Source: Telluria mixta (GTDB lineage Bacteria > Pseudomonadota > Gammaproteobacteria > Burkholderiales > Burkholderiaceae_D). Taken from it: a stretch of 64,000 nt of DNA. A program made the translations under genes and the position numbers. Positions 9,272-17,180 of this stretch are shown in pieces (positions within the stretch are counted from its first letter, which is position 1; every line of letters begins with the position of its first letter). The notes under the pieces were generated by a model that was not told where the DNA came from, did no database searches, and saw only the letters and a program-made list of their open reading frames with translations. The stretch is from NCBI RefSeq assembly GCF_029223865.1, contig NZ_CP119520.1:6262001-6326000 (forward strand), in the 5' to 3' direction.

Positions 9272-9321
9272 GAGGCCCGGCCCGCATGGTCGGCACGGCC
9301 GCCCTGCGCTAAGATGCGAGC

Positions 9322-10008
9322 ATGAACCAAGTCCTGCTTATCGACGACGACACCGAACTGGTCGGCATGTTTGCCGAATACCTGGAACAGGAAGGCTTTC
9401 GTGTCGCCTGCGCCCACGACGGCGAGACCGGCGCGCGCGAAGCGCTGTCCGGCCAGTACGCCATCGCCATTCTCGACGTGATGATGCCCCGCATGAACGG
9501 CATCGAGACGCTGCGCCGCATCCGCGCCGCCAGCCGCATGCCGATCCTGATGCTGACGGGCCGCGGCGACGACGCCGACCGTATCCTCGGCCTCGAACTG
9601 GGCGCCGACGACTACGTCACGAAGCCCTGCACCCCGCGCGAACTGACTGCCCGCGTCCGCGCCATCCTGCGCCGCACGCAAAGCTCGCCCAACGACGGCC
9701 CCGGCATCACGCTCACCGTCGGCAAGCTCACGATGCTGCCGGAGCAGCGCCGCGCCACGTGGGAAGGTCGGCCGCTGGAGCTGACCAGCACCGAATTCAA
9801 CCTGCTCGAAGTCCTCGCCCGCAACGCCGGCCGCCCGGTCAGCAAGAACGACCTGTCCGAGCAGGGACTGGGCCGCCCGCTGGCCCGCTTCGACCGCAAC
9901 ATCGACGTCCACCTCTCGAGCCTGCGCCACAAACTGGGCACGCTGTCCGACGGGCGTTCCTGCCTGCAGACCGTCTACCGTCTCGGCTACCAGCTGATCC
10001 GCGAGTAG
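9322..10008 (+). CDS. cpxR: CpxR-type response regulator
   Basis: A 228-residue OmpR/PhoB-family regulator. The receiver domain (1-115) has the acidic pocket LLIDDD, phospho-acceptor D52 in ILDVMMPRMNG, switch residue T79 in MLTGRG and K101 in DDYVTKP. The winged-helix domain (about 130-228) has LSEQGLGRPLARFDRNIDVH, closely resembling the equivalent CpxR segment of E. coli. It would control envelope-stress genes on phosphorylation by the adjacent histidine kinase, whose start is 2 bases after this stop. An exact Cpx box upstream and a divergent CpxP-like gene support the name. Confidence 0.88.
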   Translation: MNQVLLIDDDTELVGMFAEYLEQEGFRVACAHDGETGAREALSGQYAIAILDVMMPRMNGIETLRRIRAASRMPILMLTGRGDDADRILGLELGADDYVTKPCTPRELTARVRAILRRTQSSPNDGPGITLTVGKLTMLPEQRRATWEGRPLELTSTEFNLLEVLARNAGRPVSKNDLSEQGLGRPLARFDRNIDVHLSSLRHKLGTLSDGRSCLQTVYRLGYQLIRE

Positions 10009-10010
10009 CG

Positions 10011-11486
10011 ATGGGCCGGCTGTTCTGGAAGTTTTTCCTGTCCATCCTGCTGGCCCAGGTGGCCGCCACGATCGGTGTCGGCGGCACCTTGTGGCTGCGC
10101 GACCAGGCGCGCCAGCGCGGCGGCGAACCCACGCTCGACAAGAGTCCGCCCGCCACGATCATGCTGGACGCAGCCGCCGCGACGCTGAAGCACGGCGGCA
10201 TCGACGCGTTGCGCGACCTGGCCGCCGGCAGCCGCCGCATGCATTTGTACGTGCTCGACGAGCAGGGCCATGAGCTGCTCGACCGGCCCGTGCCCGCCAA
10301 GCTGCGCGAGGAAGTCGAGCGTAACCTGAACGGCGACGGCCGCACGCATGCCGTCGCCCACATGACGAGCGCCGATGGTCGCCGCTACACTGCTTTCGCA
10401 TCGCGCGCATGGCATATGCCGGGCACGGACGGTCCCGGCCCACGCGGCTTCGGCACCGGGCCTGGCTTCGGACCGCCGGTTGGCGGACCGGGCGACGGCG
10501 GCCCGGGCGCGCGCATGGACGGCGGCCCCGGCGGCCCTGGCGGCCCTGGCGGCCCGGGTGGCGGCTGGTTCGGCCTGCCGCCGGAATTCAGCCGCCACGT
10601 GGGCCCCTGGCTGCCGATCGTCGCCGCGACCTTGGCCAGCCTGCTGTTCGCTGCCCTCCTCGCCTGGTATTTCTCGCGTCCGATCCGCGCCCTGCAGCGC
10701 GCCTTCGACGCCGCCGCCGCGGGCGACCTGGCGCCCAGGTTCGCCCACGCGGCGCCGCGCCTGATCGGCGACGAACTCGCGGAACTGGGCCACGACTTCG
10801 ACCGCATGAGCGCCCAGCTGCGCGCCCTGATGGACGGCCAGCGCCGCCTGCTGCACGACGTCTCGCACGAACTGCGCTCCCCGCTCGCGCGCCTGCAGGC
10901 CGCCATCGGCCTCGCGCACCAGCAGCCGGACCGCCTGCAGGCGTCGCTCGAACGCATCGAACGGGAAAGCGTGCGCATGGACCGCCTCGTCGGCGAACTG
11001 CTGACGTTGTCCCGACTGGAAGCGTCTACGACTCTGCCGGCGACGGAGCCCGTCGACCTCGTGGAGATGGTCGACCAGATCGCCGACGATGCCCGCTTCG
11101 AAGCCGGCGCGGTGGTCGACGTCGACGCGCCGGAACCGGTCACGGTACACGGCGCACCGGACCTGTTGTGGAGCGCCGTCGAAAACATCGTGCGCAACGC
11201 CGTCAAGCACGGCGCCGGCGGGCCCGTGAACGTCTGCCTGCATCCGGACGGCGACCTCGTTCACATCGAAGTCCTCGACAAGGGCCCTGGCATCGCGCCG
11301 GAACACCTGGGCGACGTGTTCGAACCGTTCTTCCGCTCCAACCCGACGCGCAACAACGTCGATGGCCACGGGCTCGGTCTCGCGATCGCCAAGCGGGTCG
11401 TGGAGACGCATGGCGGGCGGATCTCGGCCGCCAACCGGCCCGACGGCGGGTTGCGCGTCACGATCACGCTGCCGCGCGCGGGCTGA
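10011..11486 (+). CDS. cpxA: CpxA-type sensor histidine kinase
   Basis: A 491-residue membrane kinase. TM1 is at about 4-28, the periplasmic sensor about 30-197, TM2 about 199-220, then HAMP. HisKA carries H286 in LLHDVSHELRSPLARL, and the HATPase domain has an N-box (NIVRNAVKHG), DKGPGIAP and GHGLGLAIAK. The start ATG at 10011 lies 2 bases after the cpxR stop. The distal part of the periplasmic domain (about 139-190) is a Gly/Pro-rich stretch encoded in part by perfect 9-base tandem repeats, unlike the compact CpxA sensor of enterobacteria. It probably senses misfolded envelope proteins with the Spy/CpxP-like partner. Confidence 0.87.
   Translation: MGRLFWKFFLSILLAQVAATIGVGGTLWLRDQARQRGGEPTLDKSPPATIMLDAAAATLKHGGIDALRDLAAGSRRMHLYVLDEQGHELLDRPVPAKLREEVERNLNGDGRTHAVAHMTSADGRRYTAFASRAWHMPGTDGPGPRGFGTGPGFGPPVGGPGDGGPGARMDGGPGGPGGPGGPGGGWFGLPPEFSRHVGPWLPIVAATLASLLFAALLAWYFSRPIRALQRAFDAAAAGDLAPRFAHAAPRLIGDELAELGHDFDRMSAQLRALMDGQRRLLHDVSHELRSPLARLQAAIGLAHQQPDRLQASLERIERESVRMDRLVGELLTLSRLEASTTLPATEPVDLVEMVDQIADDARFEAGAVVDVDAPEPVTVHGAPDLLWSAVENIVRNAVKHGAGGPVNVCLHPDGDLVHIEVLDKGPGIAPEHLGDVFEPFFRSNPTRNNVDGHGLGLAIAKRVVETHGGRISAANRPDGGLRVTITLPRAG
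10521..10556 (+). repeat. Four 9-base tandem repeats (GGCGGCCCN) inside cpxA
   Basis: Four in-frame copies of GGCGGCCCN encode GGP units in the periplasmic linker of the sensor kinase. Each unit is 9 bases, so slippage would change linker length without breaking the frame. Confidence 0.85.
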
Positions 11487-13853
11487 TCAGCGTACGTACC
11501 AGTAGCGCGCGTGCGCCGTGCGGTAGCTGCGCCACGCCACGTCCGTGTCGAAGTCCAGCGTCAGCGCGCCCGCTTCGTCGGTCCGCAGCCGCTCGACACC
11601 GATCGCCCCGTAGCGTGCGTAGACCTCGGGCTTGGGGTGGTGGTAGCGGTTGCGGTACCCGACCTGGAAGACTGCGATGCCGGGCCGCACCGCCTGCAGG
11701 AACGCCAGCGTGGACGACGTGCCGCTGCCGTGGTGCGGTGCGAGTAGCACGTCCGCGCGCAGGCGGTCGGGCGCGCGCTCGAGGAGCGCCGCTTCCTGCG
11801 CCGCCTCGATGTCGCCCGCCAGCAGCACCGTGCGCCGGCCATTGCTGATGCGGAGCGTGCAGCTGCGCGCGTTCGTCTTCAGGTGCCCGTCGTCATAGCT
11901 GGCCGGCGTCGGATGCAGCATGTCGAACGTGATGCCGTCCCACTCCCAGTGCTGGCCCGCGCCGCAGCGCACGTGGCGGCGCGCTGCGCGGACGATCGCG
12001 TGATCCGCGGGCAGCGACGACGCGAGCCAACCCGCATCGACGCCCTCCAGCACCGCCAGCGCGCCACCAGAATGGTCGGTGTCGCCGTGGCTGACGACGA
12101 TGCCGTCGAGCGCGCCGATGCCCCGCATCCTCAGGTACGGAAGGATCACACGGCTGCCGCCATCCGCGCCGGGCGCGTAGGCGGGGCCGGTGTCGTACAG
12201 CAGGCGGTGCCGTTCCGTTTCGACGAGCAGCGCCATACCCTGCCCCACGTCGAATGCCGTCACGCGAAAGCCTCCCACAGGCGGATGGTCCGGCAGTTGC
12301 AGCAGCATCGGCAACAGCGCGACGGCACCCGCCCAGCGATGCGGCCAGCCGCGCGGCATCAGCAGCCACAATGTGCCGCCAAGGCCCAGCGCGAACACCC
12401 ACGCCTGCGGTGCCGGCGCGCGCCACACGGCACCGGGCCATGCCGCCATCTGGCGCAGCAGCCACGCGAGCATCTCCACGGTCCAGTGCGCGAGCAGGAG
12501 CAGCCAGTCGCCCGGCGGTCCCGGGACCAGGCTGCCGGCCAGCGCGAGCGGCGTCACGACGAAGCTGACGAGCGGGATCGCCACCGCATTCGCGACCGGG
12601 CTCACGATCGACACCTGGCCGAACAACAGCAGCGTCAACGGCACGAGCCCCGCCGTGACGGCCCATTGCGTCCGTCCCGCCAGAAGCAGCGCACCGCGTG
12701 GACCGGCGGGTGGCGGTCCGATGCGGCCATGTCCCGCGAACAGGATGGCGGCGACGGCGCCGAACGACAGCCAGAACCCCGGCCACAGCACGGCCCACGG
12801 ATCGAGCAGCACGACCACGCCGAGCGCCGCGCACAACACGTGCGACACCGCGGCGAGACGCCCCATCCACAACGCCAGCGCGACGACGGACAGCATGTAC
12901 AGGGTACGCTGCGCCGGCACGCCGAAGCCCGCCAGCAGCACATACAGCAAGGCGACGATGGCTCCGGTCAACGCCGCGACCTTCTGCGCCGGCAGCCGCA
13001 GCGGCAGGCGCGCATCGGTGAAGAACGAGCGGCGCCACAGGGCCGACACGGCCCACGCGGCGAGCCCCGCGATCATCGTGATGTGCAGGCCCGAAATCGA
13101 GATGAGGTGGCCGATCCCGGTGCGGTTGAACACCTGCCAGTCGGCCTGGTCGATGCCGCGCTGGTCGCCAATCACGAGCGCCACGATCACGCCCGCGTAC
13201 GTGCGCCCCGCGAGCGCCGCCTGGATGCGCGCACGCAGCGCCGCACGCACACGCTCGACGACCGCGCCGGGACTCGCCACGAACGCATCCAGCTGCCCGT
13301 TGCCGTCGTCGGCGCGCACGTAGCCGGTGGCGCGCACGCCCTGCTCCAGCAGCCATGCCTCGTAGTCGAAGCCGCCCGGATTCGCATTGCCGTGGGGGCG
13401 CTGCAGGCGCACCGTCAGCTGCCAGCGCTGGCCCGGCTGGACATCGCCGACCGCGGCAACCTTGTTGCGCAAGCCCGAATACCAGGAAAGCGCTACGCGC
13501 CGCGGCACCTTGATCGTGACACCGATGACTCGCTCGACCACGAAATTGAAGCGCACGCCACCTTCGAAGCGATACGGCAGATTATCGATGGTGCCGACCA
13601 GGGTGACGTCGCGTCCCTCGTCCACTGCGGCCAACCGGTCCGCGAGCGTGCCGTGCGCGAGGAACGCCGCCCAGCCAAAACCCAACAGTGCGCCGCCGGC
13701 AATCAACAGAGGGATCCGCCGCCGCGGTCGACGAACCACGAGGCAGGCCAGCAGCAAGGCCGCCCCGAATGCCAGTGCACTCCATGTTGGAAGCGCAGCC
13801 CGGCATTGCAGCCACGCGACGCCGGCGACAAAGCTGCATATCGCGATCCGCAT
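11487..13853 (-). CDS. comEC: DNA internalization competence protein ComEC/Rec2
   Basis: The 788-residue protein is the inner-membrane channel that brings single-stranded DNA into the cytoplasm in natural transformation. It has an N-terminal membrane and OB-like DUF4131 region (about 1-200), a polytopic Competence domain (about 215-490, starting near FNRTGIGHLISISGLHITMI), and a C-terminal metallo-beta-lactamase-like domain with VVSHGDTDHSGGA and LLAPHHGSGTSS. The three-domain architecture is complete. It is convergent with cpxA with no gap and stands alone; other transformation genes are not in the window. Confidence 0.95.
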   Translation of the reverse strand: MRIAICSFVAGVAWLQCRAALPTWSALAFGAALLLACLVVRRPRRRIPLLIAGGALLGFGWAAFLAHGTLADRLAAVDEGRDVTLVGTIDNLPYRFEGGVRFNFVVERVIGVTIKVPRRVALSWYSGLRNKVAAVGDVQPGQRWQLTVRLQRPHGNANPGGFDYEAWLLEQGVRATGYVRADDGNGQLDAFVASPGAVVERVRAALRARIQAALAGRTYAGVIVALVIGDQRGIDQADWQVFNRTGIGHLISISGLHITMIAGLAAWAVSALWRRSFFTDARLPLRLPAQKVAALTGAIVALLYVLLAGFGVPAQRTLYMLSVVALALWMGRLAAVSHVLCAALGVVVLLDPWAVLWPGFWLSFGAVAAILFAGHGRIGPPPAGPRGALLLAGRTQWAVTAGLVPLTLLLFGQVSIVSPVANAVAIPLVSFVVTPLALAGSLVPGPPGDWLLLLAHWTVEMLAWLLRQMAAWPGAVWRAPAPQAWVFALGLGGTLWLLMPRGWPHRWAGAVALLPMLLQLPDHPPVGGFRVTAFDVGQGMALLVETERHRLLYDTGPAYAPGADGGSRVILPYLRMRGIGALDGIVVSHGDTDHSGGALAVLEGVDAGWLASSLPADHAIVRAARRHVRCGAGQHWEWDGITFDMLHPTPASYDDGHLKTNARSCTLRISNGRRTVLLAGDIEAAQEAALLERAPDRLRADVLLAPHHGSGTSSTLAFLQAVRPGIAVFQVGYRNRYHHPKPEVYARYGAIGVERLRTDEAGALTLDFDTDVAWRSYRTAHARYWYVR

Positions 13854-13978
13854 GGCGCCTGCCTTTCGTCTGGCACTGTCCAGCGTATATCTTACGCAGC
13901 GCGGACGGCTGAAGCGACGCTACCACACCCTCTGTTGAGCTGCCACAGCTGAAGAGCGCTGCGGCGCCGCCACCCGAC

Positions 13979-16930
13979 TTAGAACGTCAAACGCACCCCA
14001 CCGCGATACATGCGGCCGAACAGGTCGTACAGCGACGGGTTGATGCCATTGCCCGAGGTCGGCGCGTTGCGGTTGGCCACGTTGTCGATCTTGGCATAGG
14101 CCATGACGTTTTCCGCAACCTTGTAGGTCGCGCCCAGGTCGAGATACAACACGCCCTTCATGTGGTTGTTGTCGATGGTCTGGTGGATTGGCGTCGAGAC
14201 CGGACAGTTGGTCTGGCACTCGATGTACTCATTGCTGTAGACACCGTTGCTGATCCAGCGCTCGCTCAGCGTCAGGCTGCCGCTGTCCGACGACCAGCCC
14301 TGCGAGGCCAGCAGCTTCCAGCGCGGCGTGGTGCCCATGTTGACGCCCGCCCCCTGCGTCGGAATCGTGCCGGGCACGCCCGAGTCGGTGATGTTGTCGA
14401 TCGTATGCGTGGCCAGCGCGCGCAGCGTGAACATGCCGGGCAGTCCCAGGTTGGCCATGCTGCCGCGGTACGTGGTCTCGATGTCGTATCCCTTGAGCTT
14501 GAGCGAAGCCAGGTTGAATTGCTGCAGGCGCACGTAGTTATTCGTCGGCACGGGGCTGTCGAGCACCATGGCCGCGCACAGGTCCTGGTGACCGGCGTCG
14601 CACAGGTCGACCTCCTGCTGGAGGCCCAGCGTCGATATGACGCCGTTCACCTTGATCGTGTAATAGTCGAATGAGGCGCTGAAACCCGGCGCCCAGCGTG
14701 GTTGCGCGAGGACGATGCCCAGCTCCGTGCTGCGCGCGACCTCCGGCTTGAGCGCGGGGTTGCCGGTCACCTGCTGCTGCACCGTCAAGGTCGTGCCTTT
14801 GTGGTTCACAACGTTGTTGGTGATCACGACCGGCGCGAACAGTTCGCTCAGATTGGGCGCACGCACGTCGCGCGAGGTCACGGCGCGCAGGCGCACCCCG
14901 TCGATACCGGTTTTCCACGTGCCCCCGATCTTCCAGGTCTTGGCGTTGCCGGCGGTGCTGTAGCTGGTGCCGCGTCCCGCCACGTTCAAGTTGGCTTCGC
15001 CGAGCCCGGCCGACTTGAACACGGGCAGGTTGACTTCCAGGTACGCTTCGCGCACGGAGTAGGCGCCCGAACCGTTGTGGTAATTGCCTGCGAACCAGTT
15101 CGCGCCGGACGAGGTGTTCAGCAGCGGATCGGCCGGGTAGGCAGGCGAATTCGGGCTGTCCGCCGTGACGCCGTTGCCGTACGGGTCAGCGCGCACGGTA
15201 TAGGCCTCCCTGCGGTACTCGAGACCGGTGGCGACGGCCAGCGGACCTGCCCACAACGCGAGCGGCTCGCCGCTGACGTTGAAGCTGGCCACGTCCTGGG
15301 TCTGGCGGGCGTGCTGCTCCGGGCCGTTCGGCGGCATCACATAGGCCAGCGCACCGGTGCTCTGCGGGACGTTGCCGATGATGTTGAGGGGCTGGCAACC
15401 CGAATTGCGCGCGACGACGTTGCGGCAGACGATGCTGCCGTCGGGCAGACGGATGGCGTCGATCGCGGCGTTATAGCGCGGCGTCAGCGTGATGTTGTTG
15501 ACGTACAGGTCGGTGCGGTTGATCCCGCGCTGGTAGTAGCCGTTGTACGACCATGTCGTACCGCCGGCATCGAAGCGGCCGTCGGCGCCGATGACATAGC
15601 GCGCCATGCGACGGGTCGGCTCGACGCTGATGTATTTCGGCAGATTGGCGTTGCCGGTGCCGTACTGGAAGCTGGTGATGTTGTTGGCCGCGCAGGCTGC
15701 CGCGATCGAGGCGGGCAGGAACGGGTTGTCGCACTGGATGGTCAGGTTGGCGTTTTTCGGCGCGCCGCCATTGGGCTGGTTCTGCGAATTGACCTCGGCC
15801 GCGTTGATCGTCATGTAGATCTCATGGTCGTCATTGATCGCATAGCCGATACGGGTATACGCGTTCTCGCGCTCGAGCTCCGAGGCCAGGGTCGTGGTAT
15901 TGGCCGACACGCCGGACAGGTCGCCACCCACGCAGAACGGGCTGATACAGCCGCTCACGCCGCCCTTACCGTCGGGCACGCCGTTGGAACCGTAGTTGAA
16001 CTTGTATGGCACGCCGCCATCGCCGAAGGCCGTGCCTTGCAGCGGGCCGGAGGTAATCAGGCCGTAGCGGTTGTACTGGTAATTCTGGGCGTTACGAATG
16101 TCGTAGATCTGCGGTTTGCCGTCGGTGGTCTGGGCAAACGGGCGCGTCTGAAAGGCGGGCGCCTTGAAGGCGGTGCGGCCGTTCGGGCCCGGGCCGGCGC
16201 CGAACCCATTGGGCGGTATGCCGTCCTCCTTGCTGCGCTCCACACTGACCACGACATGCAGCCTGTCGTCCAGGAAGCCGCGGCCCCATGCCGCCTGCAG
16301 CGTGACGTTCCTGTCATCGTGGTAGGTGGTCTCGCCACCCTCGATATTGGCCTTGAAGCCCTTGAATTTCTTGTCCGTGATGAAGTTGACGACGCCGCCG
16401 ACTGCATCCGAGCCATACGAGGCCGACGCGCCGCCGGTGACCACGTCGACGCGCTTGACCAGCAATTGTGGAAACTGGCTGATGTCGGTGACGCCGGTGA
16501 CGTTGGCCGGCACCACGCGCTGGCCGTCGAGCAGCGTCAGCGTGCGGAACGCGCCCAGGCCGCGCAGGCTGAACGCGCTCAGGCCCTGTTGGCCGCTCGA
16601 TGTGCTGTACGTCAGCACCTGACTGCCCGTGCTGCCTTGCAGCGCAGGCAGCTGGGCGATGGTGTTGAAGATGTTCGGCTCGGCCGATTTTTCGATGTCG
16701 TCGGCCGTCAGCGTGGTCGTCGGCGTGGGCTGGTTGAAGCCACGCGCCGCGATGCGCGAACCGGTCACCGTCACCACATTGTCGACGGACTTGGGGGTGG
16801 GCGCTGCTTCCTGCGCGCAGACGGTTGCAGCGCTGATCAGGCCTGCTCCGAGCAATGCTGCGGTGGACAGCTTCAAAGGAAATGGTCGTGGAGGCTGGGC
16901 CTCGCTGCGCCTGGCGGGTCGAATGGTCAT
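13979..16930 (-). CDS. TonB-dependent receptor
   Basis: A 983-residue outer-membrane transporter driven by TonB. The signal peptide is unusually long at its N-side (about 1-40, cleavage near VCAQ). The plug domain (about 50-200) includes VVTVTGSRI and SLRGLGAFRTLTLLDGQRV. The barrel ends with the typical aromatic C-terminus GVRLTF for BAM recognition. No N-terminal STN signalling domain is seen. The substrate is unknown; this size class in Massilia and Xanthomonas relatives is often used for glycans or peptides. The SD GGAGA lies 6 bases before ATG 16930. A stem-loop and two further repeated sites lie upstream, so regulation appears elaborate. Confidence 0.93.
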   Translation of the reverse strand: MTIRPARRSEAQPPRPFPLKLSTAALLGAGLISAATVCAQEAAPTPKSVDNVVTVTGSRIAARGFNQPTPTTTLTADDIEKSAEPNIFNTIAQLPALQGSTGSQVLTYSTSSGQQGLSAFSLRGLGAFRTLTLLDGQRVVPANVTGVTDISQFPQLLVKRVDVVTGGASASYGSDAVGGVVNFITDKKFKGFKANIEGGETTYHDDRNVTLQAAWGRGFLDDRLHVVVSVERSKEDGIPPNGFGAGPGPNGRTAFKAPAFQTRPFAQTTDGKPQIYDIRNAQNYQYNRYGLITSGPLQGTAFGDGGVPYKFNYGSNGVPDGKGGVSGCISPFCVGGDLSGVSANTTTLASELERENAYTRIGYAINDDHEIYMTINAAEVNSQNQPNGGAPKNANLTIQCDNPFLPASIAAACAANNITSFQYGTGNANLPKYISVEPTRRMARYVIGADGRFDAGGTTWSYNGYYQRGINRTDLYVNNITLTPRYNAAIDAIRLPDGSIVCRNVVARNSGCQPLNIIGNVPQSTGALAYVMPPNGPEQHARQTQDVASFNVSGEPLALWAGPLAVATGLEYRREAYTVRADPYGNGVTADSPNSPAYPADPLLNTSSGANWFAGNYHNGSGAYSVREAYLEVNLPVFKSAGLGEANLNVAGRGTSYSTAGNAKTWKIGGTWKTGIDGVRLRAVTSRDVRAPNLSELFAPVVITNNVVNHKGTTLTVQQQVTGNPALKPEVARSTELGIVLAQPRWAPGFSASFDYYTIKVNGVISTLGLQQEVDLCDAGHQDLCAAMVLDSPVPTNNYVRLQQFNLASLKLKGYDIETTYRGSMANLGLPGMFTLRALATHTIDNITDSGVPGTIPTQGAGVNMGTTPRWKLLASQGWSSDSGSLTLSERWISNGVYSNEYIECQTNCPVSTPIHQTIDNNHMKGVLYLDLGATYKVAENVMAYAKIDNVANRNAPTSGNGINPSLYDLFGRMYRGGVRLTF

Positions 16931-16942
16931 GAGATCTCCGTT

Positions 16943-16980
16943 ATGATTTTTATCACACCTTGAAGAGTGTGAAAAATCAT
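16943..16980 (-). promoter_or_regulatory. Inverted repeat immediately upstream of the TonB receptor start
   Basis: ATGATTTTTATCACAC (16943-16958) pairs with GTGTGAAAAATCAT (16967-16980) except for a 2-base bulge, with an 8-base loop. It begins 12 bases before the start codon, so it could be an mRNA hairpin near the ribosome site or a repressor operator. Confidence 0.55.
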
Positions 16981-17032
16981 CCTAGGGATGTTACAAGCTA
17001 CCAGCCAATTCCTTTTTTTCGGCCTCCGATAC

Positions 17033-17063
17033 ATAAATGGACATCATTTATAAAAAACCGACG
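17033..17063. repeat. Palindromic direct repeat, copy 1, upstream of the TonB receptor
   Basis: ATAAATG (17033-17039) and CATTTAT (17045-17051) form an exact 7-bp inverted repeat around GACAT. From 17035 to 17063 the sequence matches 17131-17159 at 25 of 29 positions, 96 bases away, so this is one of two related operator-like elements in the 250-base gap. Confidence 0.65.
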
Positions 17064-17130
17064 CGCGCTTCCGTGACTATCGTAACGAAGCGCCGTTTCT
17101 CTCCGCTCCCATACGGATGCAGCCAGCATG

Positions 17131-17159
17131 AAATGGATTTCATTTATAAAATACCGGCG
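17131..17159. repeat. Palindromic direct repeat, copy 2
   Basis: AAATG (17131-17135), spacer GATTT, CATTT (17141-17145), then TATAAAA-like sequence as in copy 1 at 17035-17063. It has the same palindrome centre and spacer length as copy 1, and lies just beyond the end of the Tli4-like gene. Confidence 0.65.
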
Positions 17160-17180
17160 TACGCCACCAGTAACGAAGGC

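Noticed and set aside
9759..10010. A longer start of the sensor kinase
   Set aside because: This frame overlaps cpxR out of frame; the true membrane helix begins at ATG 10011 just after the cpxR stop.
10425..10580. Repeats in cpxA as a CRISPR-like array
   Set aside because: Units are 9 bases with no spacers, in frame within a coding region; they encode GGP repeats.
16943..16980. A CRP site before the TonB receptor
   Set aside because: The half-sites are in the order TCACA...TGTGA, opposite to the CRP consensus TGTGA-N6-TCACA, and the spacing is wrong.
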